Notes under the pieces: generated by a model | Databases searched by the model: none | What the model was told of the DNA's origin: nothing | Seen by the model: only the letters and a program-made list of their open reading frames with translations | Program-made: the position numbers and the translations under genes | Part shown: piece by piece, positions 26,034 through 34,704 of the stretch | How positions within the stretch are numbered: the first letter of the stretch is position 1 | How the letters are laid out: the number at the start of each line of letters is the position of its first letter | DNA from: an uncultured Myxococcales bacterium | Lineage (GTDB): Bacteria > Myxococcota_A > Polyangia > Polyangiales > Polyangiaceae | Direction of reading: 5' to 3' | DNA length: 64,000 nucleotides | NCBI GenBank assembly: GCA_937949945.1 | Contig: CALFEQ010000154.1 | Span: 62,001-126,000 of the forward strand

Positions 26034-27245
26034 ATGTCCTTTCGTGTGTCCCCCGCCTTGCTCTTCGTGCTCGCCGGCGCAGGCGCAGCGTTCCTTGCGT
26101 GCTCGTCGTCCGACGAGCCTCCCCCGGCAACGCCCGATCCTCCGACGACTACCGACGCGGGAGACGAGGGCGCGCCGGTCATCGACCCGGACACCTTCCC
26201 GTTCGAGAAGGGCGACAAGATCGACGGTCTGACGGAAGGCGAGTGGAAGTGGGTTCCCTTCCCGGACTCGTCCTGCGCGAACGGCACGCCGACGGGCATC
26301 GGGGTGAACCTCGGCACGAGCAAACGCCTCCTCGTCTTCCTCGAAGGCGGCGGCGCATGTTGGAACGCGCTCACCTGCTACACGCTCCAGACCGCGAGCT
26401 TCATCTCGAAGCCGTTCGACGAGGAGGCGTTCCGGACCCGCATCTCGAGTGTCGGCGGGTCCTTGCTCGATCGGGGCCTCGAGGACAACCCCTTCAAGGA
26501 CGACAGCTTCGTCTACGTGCCGTACTGCACGGGCGACGTACACGCCGGCAACGTCGAGGCCGAGTACGACGGCACGCCCACGCGCCACGTCGGTCGGAGG
26601 AACTTCGAGGCGTTCCTCGCGCGGATCGTCCCCACGTTCGAAGACGTCGAACGCGTGGTCCTCTCCGGATCGAGCGCGGGCGGCTTCGGAGCCGCGCTCA
26701 ACTTCTGGCGCGCGCAGTACGCGTTCGGACCGAACGTGCGCGTCGATCTGCTCGACGACTCGGGGCCGCCCTTCCCGGCCAGCAAGATGGAGTACTTCGA
26801 GGACTGGAAGGCGGCGTGGAAGCTGGAAGAGGCCGTGCCGCCCGGGTGCGACGCGTGCAAGACGGAGCTCGCGAACGCGCTGCCCTACTACCTGACCAAG
26901 TACCCTGCCTCCCGCTTCGCCCTCCTCTCGTACACGCGGGACAACGTCATCGCGCAGTTCTACGCGCTGTCCGGGGCCGACTTCGAGGCCGGCCTGCTCG
27001 ACCTCGTCACGGCCTCGTTCGGTCGCTCGAACGCCGCCGCCTTCATCGTGCCGGGCAACAAGCACACGATGCTCGGCAACCTCTCGATCGTGACCGGCGC
27101 CGAGTCGAGCGCGCCCGACGGCGGCACGCCGGACGGTGACGACGCAGGCGCACCGGGCGTGAACGGCACGGCGCTGTCCGCGTGGTTGTCGCAGATGGTC
27201 GGCGACCATCCGGAGTGGAAGACCGTGGGCGTGCCCCAGAAGTAG
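26034..27245 (+). CDS. Notum/pectin-acetylesterase-like lipoprotein
   Basis: Protein of 403 residues with signal peptide and lipobox 'FLAC', then a Pro/Thr/Asp linker (about 25-55). The hydrolase domain has the family's strand 'RLLVFLEGGGACW', 'YVPYCTGDVHAG', and the nucleophile elbow 'GSSAGGFGA'; catalytic His is probably in 'GNKHTML'. The family removes acetyl or acyl esters from polysaccharides or lipids (pectin acetylesterase, Notum). Located on the cell surface or in the periplasm. The repeat array with five palindromes ends about 120 bases upstream of its start. Confidence 0.87.
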   Translation: MSFRVSPALLFVLAGAGAAFLACSSSDEPPPATPDPPTTTDAGDEGAPVIDPDTFPFEKGDKIDGLTEGEWKWVPFPDSSCANGTPTGIGVNLGTSKRLLVFLEGGGACWNALTCYTLQTASFISKPFDEEAFRTRISSVGGSLLDRGLEDNPFKDDSFVYVPYCTGDVHAGNVEAEYDGTPTRHVGRRNFEAFLARIVPTFEDVERVVLSGSSAGGFGAALNFWRAQYAFGPNVRVDLLDDSGPPFPASKMEYFEDWKAAWKLEEAVPPGCDACKTELANALPYYLTKYPASRFALLSYTRDNVIAQFYALSGADFEAGLLDLVTASFGRSNAAAFIVPGNKHTMLGNLSIVTGAESSAPDGGTPDGDDAGAPGVNGTALSAWLSQMVGDHPEWKTVGVPQK

Positions 27246-27248
27246 CGC

Positions 27249-27809
27249 CTACGCGCGATCGCGCCGGAGCACGAAGAAGAACGGACGCTCGTCGCCGCGT
27301 CGGTCCATGACGCCGAGGACGGTGTCCTCGTCGACCTGGCGAAAGACGTCGAGGATGGGGAGGTGGTCGTAGATCATCGTCGCGCTCACCTTCCCCCGGT
27401 ACTCCATGTTCCGGAGACGAGCGCGCGGCTTCGAGGTTCCAATCACCGGCTCGAGCGCCGCGAAGGCGTGGCGTGCGACGGCGCCGCCGACGCGAGGCAT
27501 CCGTGGCGCGAGCTCCACCGGCAGCTTCCGAGGGTCGACCTTGAACACCTTGCCGCTCGCGTCGCGGAACAAGAGCGGGTGCACCGTCTCCTCGTCGACG
27601 AACTCCTTGCCGTACCAGCCGAAGCGCTCGAGGAGCCCCTCCATCGGATGCCCCGTCCGGAGCTCGGTCCCCTTCCATCGCCCGCGGAGCTCCTCGACCG
27701 TGACGGAGGGAAGCGCATCGAAGAACGCGAACGCCTCGTCGACCGTGCATCCGCGCTCGAGCACGGCGAGCCTCGCCGTCGTCGACTTCTCGTCATGGTC
27801 TTCGCCCAT
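27249..27809 (-). CDS. GXWXG / DUF4334 protein
   Basis: Soluble protein of 186 residues. N-terminal GXWXG motif region ('GRWKGTELRTGHPMEGLL', 'GWYGKEF') followed by a DUF4334 domain ending 'MDRRGDERPFFFVLRR'. The pairing is a known two-domain family of unknown biochemistry. It converges on the Notum-like gene with 3 bases between and lies downstream of the ECF42 sigma gene on the same strand, 111 bases away, so could belong to its regulon. Confidence 0.82.
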   Translation of the reverse strand: MGEDHDEKSTTARLAVLERGCTVDEAFAFFDALPSVTVEELRGRWKGTELRTGHPMEGLLERFGWYGKEFVDEETVHPLLFRDASGKVFKVDPRKLPVELAPRMPRVGGAVARHAFAALEPVIGTSKPRARLRNMEYRGKVSATMIYDHLPILDVFRQVDEDTVLGVMDRRGDERPFFFVLRRDRA

Positions 27810-27920
27810 GGCCCTGTCCTCGTGAGCTCCGAGTGTCCCAGGCCGCGCCTCGGAACGGAAGGCCGACGGACGCGATGCAGGCTCCAGCGACGCGGATGTC
27901 TCGCTCGGCGTCGGACACCG

Positions 27921-29177
27921 TCATCGCGCGGCCTCGCGCAGCCGTGCCGCCTGGCCGAGGAGGTAATCGCGCTCGGCAATGCTCGCGGTCTTCTCGGCAG
28001 CGCGGAGATAATGAGCGATCGCGCCGTCACGCTCACCGGCTCGCTCGAGCAGGTGGGCGCGGACCGCGTCGAGGCGATGGTGCCCCGCGATGCGCGGATC
28101 GTGCGCGACCGCGTCGAGGCGCTCGAGGCCGGCGGCCGGTCCGTGGACCATCGCGATCGCGACGGCGTGATTCAGCGCCACCATCGGGCTGTCGGACATG
28201 CGCAGAAGCAGGCCATAGAGGCCGAGGATCTGCGGCCAGTCGGTCGCCTCCACGCTCTCCGCCTCGTCGTGTACGGCGGCGATGGCGGCTTGCACCTGAT
28301 ACGGACCGACCGCGCCCCGCGGGAGCGCCTCGGTCACGAGCGCGATGCCCTCCTCGATCGCGGCACGATCCCACAGGCTCCGATCCTGCTGGTCGAGCGG
28401 AACGAGCTCCCCCGCCGGTCCCGTCCGCGCCGCCCGTCGCGCGTCCGTGAGGAGCATGAGCGCGAGGAGCTCGGTCACCTCGGGATCGTCCGGCACGAGG
28501 CGACGGAGCATGCGCGTGAGGCGAATGGCCTCCGCGGACAGATCCGTCCGGACGAGCTCCGGCCCGGAGCTCGCCGTATAGCCCTCGTTGAACACGAGGT
28601 AGAGCACGTGCATCACGTTCCCGAGACGCGCGGCCCGCTCCTTTGGCGTCGGTCTCTCGAGCCTCACGCCGGAGGCCTTGATGGTCTGCTTCGCGCGGCT
28701 GATCCGCTGCGCCATCGTCGCCTCTTGCACCAAGAAGGCGCGCGCGATCTCCGCGGTCGTCAGACCGCCGACGGCCCGCAGCGTGAGCGCGATCGCGGAC
28801 GACGGCGAGAGGACGGGATGGCAGCACATGAAGAGCAGGTCGAGCGTGTCGTCCTCCTCCACGCCCTCTGCCTCGTCCGGCGCGAGCGCGAGCTGCTCCT
28901 CCGGCGGCACGAGGCTGACGACGAAGGCCTCACGACGCCGCCGCGCCGCCTCGGCGCGCACGTGATCGGCGATCCGCCGCGCCGCGACGTGGACGAGCCA
29001 TGCCCGCGGGTTGTCGGGCACGCCGTCGCGGGGCCACTGCGTGGCCGCCGCGATCAGCGCCTCCTGAACCGCGTCCTCGGACGCGTCGAAGTCGCCGAAG
29101 CGACGCACGATGGCTGCCAGCACCTGGGGCGCCAGGTCCCGCAGCAGGTGCCGGACACGTGCGTCGAGCGATTCCAC
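27921..29177 (-). CDS. ECF42-type RNA polymerase sigma factor
   Basis: Extracytoplasmic-function sigma factor of 418 residues, far longer than a usual ECF. Sigma region 2 (about 10-80, 'DASEDAVQEALIAA', 'NPRAWLVHVAARR') and region 4 (about 125-180, 'LTTAEIARAFLVQEATMAQRISRAK') are followed by a roughly 230-residue helical C-terminus with the DUF6596 and TPR-like pattern typical of ECF42. Members are encoded beside YCII/DGPF proteins, as here: the YCII gene ends 3 bases before this start. No anti-sigma factor gene is adjacent; the C-terminal extension is thought to control activity in this group. Confidence 0.9.
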   Translation of the reverse strand: MESLDARVRHLLRDLAPQVLAAIVRRFGDFDASEDAVQEALIAAATQWPRDGVPDNPRAWLVHVAARRIADHVRAEAARRRREAFVVSLVPPEEQLALAPDEAEGVEEDDTLDLLFMCCHPVLSPSSAIALTLRAVGGLTTAEIARAFLVQEATMAQRISRAKQTIKASGVRLERPTPKERAARLGNVMHVLYLVFNEGYTASSGPELVRTDLSAEAIRLTRMLRRLVPDDPEVTELLALMLLTDARRAARTGPAGELVPLDQQDRSLWDRAAIEEGIALVTEALPRGAVGPYQVQAAIAAVHDEAESVEATDWPQILGLYGLLLRMSDSPMVALNHAVAIAMVHGPAAGLERLDAVAHDPRIAGHHRLDAVRAHLLERAGERDGAIAHYLRAAEKTASIAERDYLLGQAARLREAAR

Positions 29178-29180
29178 GGC

Positions 29181-29579
29181 TCAGGAGATGTCCTGGGGCG
29201 GAGGCGCGCTCATCACCTCACGCACCTCGATGGGCATGCTCAGCGGCTTGCCGCCAGGCCCCGGTGCCGCCGATGCCTGCGCCGCGATCTCGTACGCGCG
29301 CTCCGGCGTCTCGACGTCGACGAGCCAGTAGCCTGCCAAGAACTCCTTCGACTCCGGGAAGACGCCGTCGGTGATCGGCCTGCCGTCTTCCCCCGCGCGG
29401 ACGACCTTCGCCTGCTCGGGACCGGTGAGCCCCGCACCACTGACGAGCTCCCCCGTCTCGGTGAGCCTCTTCGCGAAGTCCATCATGAACCCGATGTGCC
29501 GCGCGATGTCTTCCTTCGGCCAGCTCGCGATCTGGAAGGCTCCCTTTGCGGAGCTGTGCATCATCAGCATGTAACGCAT
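29181..29579 (-). CDS. YCII/DGPF-domain protein, partner of ECF42
   Basis: Protein of 132 residues: 'MRYMLMMHSSAKGAF' strand, 'FMMDFAKRLTETGELVSGAGL' helix and 'VRAGEDGRPITDGVFPESKEFLAGYWLVDV', the YCII/DGPF ferredoxin-like fold. Biochemical role unknown; the family is the usual operon mate of ECF42. ATG 29579 follows AAAGGAAA. First gene of the two-gene unit, three bases before the sigma gene. Confidence 0.87.
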   Translation of the reverse strand: MRYMLMMHSSAKGAFQIASWPKEDIARHIGFMMDFAKRLTETGELVSGAGLTGPEQAKVVRAGEDGRPITDGVFPESKEFLAGYWLVDVETPERAYEIAAQASAAPGPGGKPLSMPIEVREVMSAPPPQDIS

Positions 29580-29715
29580 CGAATGTTTCCTTTCTTCGTT
29601 GATGCGGCTGTGCTCGAGCACGATGCTCTTTTCACGCGCGAGCCGCGGGATGGTACTCATTCTGCTCGGGTCACGGGCGGAGCCTGCACCCACCGCCCCC
29701 GACGGAGGAGCAATC

Positions 29716-30045
29716 ATGCGAGCGCTGACCGCCACGATGGTGATGACGTTCACGATCTCGACCGCATGCGTCGGCGGTCCTGGAGCCCCGCCGAGCCCCG
29801 ACGACGACACGCCCGGCGAGATCGGCGGCCCGGGCGGAGGCGAGCGCCCCGGTCGCGACGACCGCGACGACGACGACGACGCTCCGCCCTCCACGATCCC
29901 GCCTCGGGGCCCGACCGAGCCAGGCGCGTGCGTCGCCGATCAATGCGCGCCGATCGAGTGCACCTGCGGAGAGACCAAAGTGCCGGTCCGCGCGTGCCTC
30001 GAGAACAGGTGCGTCACGGAGTGCGGTCAAGTGGGCTGCACCTGA
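29716..30045 (+). CDS. Small Cys-rich lipoprotein
   Basis: Protein of 109 residues. Lipobox 'ISTAC' at about residue 18, then a Pro/Gly/Asp-rich linker with a run of seven Asp, then a 40-residue domain with eight Cys ('CVADQCAPIECTCGE..', '..CLENRCVTECGQVGC'). No family recognised. ATG 29716 is fixed by an ideal GGAGGAG five bases upstream. Confidence 0.75.
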   Translation: MRALTATMVMTFTISTACVGGPGAPPSPDDDTPGEIGGPGGGERPGRDDRDDDDDAPPSTIPPRGPTEPGACVADQCAPIECTCGETKVPVRACLENRCVTECGQVGCT

Positions 30046-30063
30046 CGCGAGCGCACGCGCGCA

Positions 30064-30136
30064 TCAGGCGCCTTCGTACGCGCGCTCCAGCGCGGCGATG
30101 TCCAGCGTACGTGAGAAACGTCGTCATCTCGGGCAT
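30064..30136 (-). pseudogene. Relic of a PhnB/VOC-like gene with internal deletion
   Basis: A strong GGGAGGC precedes ATG 30136, and the first residues read MPEMTTFLTYAG, like the start of PhnB-type VOC proteins. In another frame the segment ends 'IAALERAYEGA' and stop at 30064-30066, like the end of the same family. About 120 residues between are missing and the two pieces are out of frame. Confidence 0.4.
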
Positions 30137-30244
30137 GGGAAGCCTCCCGCTCGGGGTTGGTCCGGAGCACGACGCCGGCGAAGCCCGGCGTCACCCATGG
30201 TCGGAGCCGGGGAGGCGATTTCGACATCGCACCCGAATTTTTTC

Positions 30245-31507
30245 TCAACCTCCCGGCGCGCTGGTGCGGCGGCAGGGCTCGAGTGCCGGCGCGGCCTTTG
30301 CTTCCGCCTCGGGGCTCGGGCTCGGCGGGAGGCGTCGCGGCGGCACGACGAGGCGCGCGGGCATCGGGATGCCTCCCGTCTGCGGGATCTTGTACTGCTT
30401 GTTCGCGCGGAGCACGTCCGAGGTGAGCGCGTTCGCCTTCTTGATCGCGTCGATCGTGACTTTGTAGCGGCGCGCCAGGTGGGTCAGCGTCTCTCCGGGC
30501 TTGACCGTGTGCGTGATGTACCGCGTCGGCGGCGTGATGAGACCGCGCGACAGCAGGAAGCGGTACGCCCGCCGCCCGAGCTCGCGAGCGACCGGGCTGT
30601 AGAACCGCACGTGGAAGTGATTCGCGTGTCCCTTGGCGTGGAAGATGATGGGGCGCGAGCTCTTGCCGCCCACCTGGAAGATCTGGTCGAGCCACGCGGG
30701 GTCCTCGCCGATCGAGAGCGCGTGGGCCTTCAGCAGGCGCTGGATCTGCGTGTCGACCAGGATGAGGTCGACGTCGCTGTCCACGATGAGGGTCCGAAGC
30801 AGATGCCACGTCCGCGCTCGATCGAGGTTCGCCGCCGTCGCGGTGGTGTACGGCCGAGCGGGCTCCGTCAGGTAGTAGCCGACGTCGGCGTCGCGTCCGG
30901 ACTGGTGGCTGACGTGGGGAGGCAGATGCCCACCGCGCTTGGCGCTGATGTCGCCGATGAAGAGCGGCGGCGTGTCCGGGAAGCGGGCGGCGACCGCGTC
31001 GATCGCGTGCGCGAGCGCGTCGACGGTCTCCTTGGTTCCCCACGCGAGCCCGGGGTTCGTGAGCTGCCAGTTCGGTCCCTCCGGCATGCGCACGCCGGCG
31101 ATGAGCACCCCCGAATGCGCGGTGCCGATGGAGATCGGCCCGAGCGCCCCGATGTCCGTGCGAAGGCGTGCGACGATCTCCTGGTCCGTGAGGTCCGCGA
31201 ACGGCACTGCGGACTGCGCTCCGGACGCCGCCTCCTGTGCCGGAGCTTCGAAGCCGTCGTCGACGGTCGCGGGATCGCCGTCGTCCTCCGCGACCGCTGG
31301 TGATGCCTTCGGCTCGTCGCAGTCGGTCGCCGCCGCCTCCGGCTCGGCGGGCGGCGCGGCCTTCTCCACGCGCTCCGCGCTCTCCACCGGCGGCGCCACC
31401 GCCGCCGGCGAGCTCGGAGCACGAGGCGTCAGCGGGCCCACGCACCCGATCCCGGCCAGCGCGGCGCCGAATGCGAGGACGAGGCGGGAGCAGCTCGATG
31501 AGCGCAT
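30245..31507 (-). CDS. MepA-type (M74) murein endopeptidase with LysM domain, lipoprotein
   Basis: Protein of 420 residues with lipobox 'AGIGC' at about 22 and an Ala/Pro/Glu linker to about residue 100. The metallopeptidase domain has 'GDISAKRGGHLPPHVSHQSGRDADVGYY' zinc features (His and Asp ligands) and 'HANHFHVRFY' for the third site, as in penicillin-insensitive endopeptidase MepA, which cuts peptide cross-links in peptidoglycan. A LysM repeat follows ('THTVKPGETLTHLARRYKV', about 330-375) that binds glycan. It would act in the periplasm or, if surface-exposed, on prey wall. Confidence 0.9.
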   Translation of the reverse strand: MRSSSCSRLVLAFGAALAGIGCVGPLTPRAPSSPAAVAPPVESAERVEKAAPPAEPEAAATDCDEPKASPAVAEDDGDPATVDDGFEAPAQEAASGAQSAVPFADLTDQEIVARLRTDIGALGPISIGTAHSGVLIAGVRMPEGPNWQLTNPGLAWGTKETVDALAHAIDAVAARFPDTPPLFIGDISAKRGGHLPPHVSHQSGRDADVGYYLTEPARPYTTATAANLDRARTWHLLRTLIVDSDVDLILVDTQIQRLLKAHALSIGEDPAWLDQIFQVGGKSSRPIIFHAKGHANHFHVRFYSPVARELGRRAYRFLLSRGLITPPTRYITHTVKPGETLTHLARRYKVTIDAIKKANALTSDVLRANKQYKIPQTGGIPMPARLVVPPRRLPPSPSPEAEAKAAPALEPCRRTSAPGG

Positions 31508-31734
31508 CGACGTCCCTCTCTAACACGCCTCGCCCCGAATCGGGGCATCGGGCCGTCTTCGAGAAGCCCCCGAGCCGAATGGAGCGAGCTCACCTCGATA
31601 CGGATATCTTCCCGTCACGGCGGCGACGGTGAGGCTCCGCACGTTCCTCGGGACGCGCGGCCGGGGCGCCTCGGGCGCGCCGCGCCTCACCGCCTGGGCT
31701 TGCCCGAGGCAAAGGGCGTGCTTATCCGAGGCGC

Positions 31735-32412
31735 ATGATCCTCGATCTGGCCGGAGACGGGCCGCTCGGGGTCGCGGTCCGCGCCGCCCTCGAGAAGGCC
31801 GGTGTGAAGGTTCGCTCTGCTTCCCATGGAAATGACGACCTGTTCGGATCGGCGTGCGGCTGCCGCGCGATCGTCTACGCGCCAGCCCCCAATCTGCTGA
31901 CCGGAGCACTCTCTCCCAAGCCCGACGTGGCTCGCATGCGCGCCGTCCTCGGCGCCACCAACGCTCCTCCCGGCGTCCGCGCCGTCGTCGTCGTCGTCCC
32001 GCCGGGGTACGACGAAGAGATCGACGCGCTCAAGCGCTACGGCGTCCCGTACGTGGTGCTACGCACTCCGCCGCTGGTCGAGGAGCTCGCGAAAGACCCG
32101 GCGCTCCAGAGCTCCAAGCCGGTCTGGCTCCCGCGGGGCAGCAAGATGCGCATCGCGAACGCCGACGCGGTCGCCGCCGAGGTGGTGCGCGCGATCGACG
32201 ACGCGACCGGCGCGACGCTCGATGCACCGAGCGAAGCGGTCGACGCCGCCGAAGCGATGAGCCGAGCCGCGAAGCTCGCCGGACGCAACGTCGTCCGGAC
32301 GATCCCGAAGCCCGTCGACACCGTGCTCCGCGGGGTCGGCAAGCTCTTCGGCGTGCGCCCACCGCCGGTCGTCTCTCTGCACGAGCAGCTCACGCGCGTC
32401 GCGGCGGTCTGA
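31735..32412 (+). CDS. Atypical NAD(P)-binding Rossmann-like protein
   Basis: Soluble protein of 225 residues. It begins 'MILDLAGDGPLGVAVRAALEKAGV', a weakened dinucleotide-binding turn, and continues 'AIVYAPAPNLL', 'AVVVVVPPGYDEEIDALKRYGVPYVVLRTPPLVEEL', the layout of NmrA-like or atypical short-chain dehydrogenases. The Tyr-x3-Lys catalytic pair was not seen, so it may bind NAD(P) without catalysis. Function unknown; monocistronic by position. Confidence 0.65.
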   Translation: MILDLAGDGPLGVAVRAALEKAGVKVRSASHGNDDLFGSACGCRAIVYAPAPNLLTGALSPKPDVARMRAVLGATNAPPGVRAVVVVVPPGYDEEIDALKRYGVPYVVLRTPPLVEELAKDPALQSSKPVWLPRGSKMRIANADAVAAEVVRAIDDATGATLDAPSEAVDAAEAMSRAAKLAGRNVVRTIPKPVDTVLRGVGKLFGVRPPPVVSLHEQLTRVAAV

Positions 32413-32459
32413 CGGATCGGGGCGCCGTCGGCGCACCGGTCCGCCGCCTCGCCAGGCCC

Positions 32460-32765
32460 TCACGCGCCGTATTCGCCCACGATCGCGTAGACGGCCGGGC
32501 TCGGCTTCGCGATCGCCTGCAGCCGCTTGGCGTACTCGGCGGCCGAAGGGTCGCTCTGCGTCGCCTTGATCGCCTCCGCGCTCTGCCACCGAGCGACGTT
32601 GATCACGCGCGACGCGTCGAGGCTCGCGAGGATCACGGAGGAACGGAAGCCCTCTCGGCGCCGGATGACCGACTCCGTCGCCTCCTTCAACAGCCCGACC
32701 ACCTCGGGCTGACGCGCGGGCTCGACCTCGAGCACGTTCACGAAAACCACGTCCTTTTCGCTCAT
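32460..32765 (-). CDS. Antibiotic-biosynthesis-monooxygenase (ABM) fold protein
   Basis: Protein of 101 residues with the dimeric ferredoxin-like ABM fold: 'DVVFVNVLEVEPARQPEVVGLL', 'EGFRSSVILASLDASRVINVARWQSAEAI'. Members are cofactorless monooxygenases or heme-degrading enzymes. ATG 32765 follows AAAGGAGC. It is divergent from an ECF41-type sigma gene; genes for small oxidoreductases next to ECF41 are usually its targets. The shared 127-base region holds a perfect inverted repeat. Confidence 0.85.
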   Translation of the reverse strand: MSEKDVVFVNVLEVEPARQPEVVGLLKEATESVIRRREGFRSSVILASLDASRVINVARWQSAEAIKATQSDPSAAEYAKRLQAIAKPSPAVYAIVGEYGA

Positions 32766-32826
32766 CTTGAAGCTCCTTTTTCGGACGTCGCTCCGACGTC
32801 GCGCACGATGACGATGCACGTCGGGA

Positions 32827-32855
32827 AAATGTGAGGTTCAATCGACCTCACATTT
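32827..32855. promoter_or_regulatory. Inverted repeat between ABM and ECF41 genes
   Basis: AAATGTGAGGT, seven bases, ACCTCACATTT: perfect 11-base arms. It is 62 bases from the ABM start and 37 from the sigma start. It may be an operator for a dimeric regulator, or two back-to-back ECF promoter -35 elements, since each strand presents the same sequence. It differs from the TGTCACA usually given for ECF41. Confidence 0.6.
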
Positions 32856-32892
32856 CCGCCTGCTGCTTCGTCTCGGAACGACGGGAGGACCA

Positions 32893-33780
32893 ATGCCGGA
32901 CACGGACGTGGACGAGGTCGAGCCCCTCGCGAGCGAACGCAGGCTCTTGCTTCGGATCTGTTATCGGATGCTCGGCACCGTCGACGAGGCCGAGGACGCC
33001 GTCCAGGAGACGTATGCGCGGTGGTGTCGCCTCTCCGAGGACGAGCGCGGGGCGATCACCTCCCGGCGCGCGTGGCTCGTCAAGGCCGCGAGCCGTGTCT
33101 GCCTCGACGTGCTGCAATCGGCGCGCGTCCGCCGTGAACGGTACGTCGGCGAGTGGCTCCCCGAACCGTTGCCGCCCGACGGAGGATGGGCGTCGATGGA
33201 CGTCGACGAAGCGATCGAGCTGGACCGCTCCGTCTCGATGGCGCTCCTCGTGGTCCTCGAGACGATGACGCCCGCCGAGCGCGTCGTCTTCGTCTTGCAC
33301 GACGTCTTCGGCCTGTCGTTCGACGAAGCTTCCGAGATCGTCGGGCGTTCGTCGCAAGCGTGCAGGCAGCTCGCCGTCTCCGCGCGGCGGCGCGTGCAAG
33401 CGAGGAAGATCGAGCCCCGCACGGACGGCGCCCGCGCCGAGCTCGTCGCCGCGTTCCGAGAAGCGTGGCAGGCTCGTGACCTCGAGCGCATCGTCGCGAT
33501 GCTCGATCCATCGGCGTCGATCGTCACCGACGGCGGCGGCATCGTCAGCGCCTCGCTCACGCCCGTCTTCGGCCCCGAGCCGATCGCCAAGCTGCTCGTC
33601 GGAGCCTTCGATCGTCAGCCGGGGCTACGGCTCGAGCCGTCGACGGTGAACGGTGAGCCGGGCCTCGTCGGTCGCGCAGGCGACGAGATCGTGGCGGTGA
33701 TCGCATTCGGGATCGCGGGACGGCTCGTCCGAGACCTCTGGGTCGTGCGCAACCCGGAGAAGCTGCGCCGGTGGAACTAG
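32893..33780 (+). CDS. ECF41-type sigma factor (SigJ-like, SnoaL C-terminus)
   Basis: Sigma factor of 295 residues. Region 2 at about 10-80 ('LLLRICYRMLGTVDEAEDAVQETYARW'), region 4 at about 110-165 ('LVVLETMTPAERVVFVLHDVFGLSFDEASEIVGRSSQACRQL'), and a SnoaL-like NTF2 C-terminal domain (about 170-290) that in ECF41 both inhibits and supports the sigma core. GGGAGGACC precedes the ATG. Divergent from the ABM gene. No anti-sigma gene is present, as normal for the group. Confidence 0.92.
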   Translation: MPDTDVDEVEPLASERRLLLRICYRMLGTVDEAEDAVQETYARWCRLSEDERGAITSRRAWLVKAASRVCLDVLQSARVRRERYVGEWLPEPLPPDGGWASMDVDEAIELDRSVSMALLVVLETMTPAERVVFVLHDVFGLSFDEASEIVGRSSQACRQLAVSARRRVQARKIEPRTDGARAELVAAFREAWQARDLERIVAMLDPSASIVTDGGGIVSASLTPVFGPEPIAKLLVGAFDRQPGLRLEPSTVNGEPGLVGRAGDEIVAVIAFGIAGRLVRDLWVVRNPEKLRRWN

Positions 33781-33816
33781 GAGAGGGACGTCCTCGAGCG
33801 CCGTAAAGGAAATGAC

Positions 33817-34052
33817 TCGTTCGCGCCGAACGGCGAGCTGGCTGGCGTCGTCCTGCGATCACGTTCGCAGCGAACGGCGAGCAAGGCACTCCCTTCCTCG
33901 AGTTCTCCCCGTCTTCGCTCGACTTCGGCAAGGTCGCGTGCGGCGGCAAGGTGCGCGTAGAGCCGTTCGAGGTCTTCGAGCTCGATCTCTCCGTCCTCTG
34001 GTCGGCGCTGACGCGGTCCGACGAAGGCACGTCGTCGACCCTGACGTCCTGA
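33817..34052 (+). pseudogene. Relic of an ASH-domain protein
   Basis: In the 389-base gap after ECF41 one frame reads 'TPFLEFSPSSLDFGKVACGG', the opening strand of an ASH/HYDIN domain like those of the protein at 20355-21761. No start codon or signal peptide precedes it, the typical downstream strands are missing, and the frame closes at 34050-34052. Nothing else gene-like was seen in the gap. Confidence 0.4.
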
Positions 34053-34169
34053 CGGACGCGAGCGACACGAGCGCCGTCGAGCTCGCATAGACTGGGCGGA
34101 TGTCGATCAGGTCGAGCCTCGTCCGGACGTGCGCGCATGCGCGTCCGACGCGCCGTCGGGCGCGCGGCT

Positions 34170-34619
34170 TCACGCCGCCGCCCGGCTTCGGCCTCGACGC
34201 AGCACGCTCGAGCTCCGGCCGTGCGAGAGGTCCCCGACGTCGAAGTACGCGCGGAGCCGCGCGATGCGCCCCGCATCGTCGAAGACGAGCAAGGTGGCCC
34301 CGTCGTACTCGACCGTGCGGCCGTCCGGCCCGACGGCGCCGGTCGTCCAGAACAGCCCTGCGGCGTCCTCGCTCGCCGTCACGCGGAAGAAGCGCGACCG
34401 CGCTCTGCCGAGGACGTCGCGGTAGACCTGCCAGAAGTGGCGCAGCTCGCACACGCCGGCGCGCGGCGGCGCGGCGAGATCGACCGCCGGGGTCTCGATC
34501 TCGGCGTCGTCGGCGAAGAGCTGGACGAGATCGTCGAGCGTAGAGCCGCCCTCCTTCTCGAAGCGCAGCAGGCGATCGATGAACTGCTCGGCGAGCTGCC
34601 GTGTCCGGTTCGGGTCCAT
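34170..34619 (-). CDS. SnoaL-like / NTF2-fold protein
   Basis: Soluble protein of 149 residues with the NTF2-like cone fold: helix 'QLAEQFIDRLLRFEKEGG', 'LFADDAEIETPA', 'ELRHFWQVYRDVLGRARSRFFRV', and 'LLVFDDAGRIARLRAYFDV'. Members are polyketide cyclases, ketosteroid isomerases or binding proteins; no catalytic set could be assigned. GAGGTGCATC precedes the ATG. It may belong to the ECF41 neighbourhood. Confidence 0.83.
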   Translation of the reverse strand: MDPNRTRQLAEQFIDRLLRFEKEGGSTLDDLVQLFADDAEIETPAVDLAAPPRAGVCELRHFWQVYRDVLGRARSRFFRVTASEDAAGLFWTTGAVGPDGRTVEYDGATLLVFDDAGRIARLRAYFDVGDLSHGRSSSVLRRGRSRAAA

Positions 34620-34704
34620 GATGCACCTCGGCCCGTCCGGAACGCACGCGGCGTTCCCGCCGGCGCGGCGCAGCGCCCGCGAGGGCTCGCTTCCCCGGAG
34701 GACC

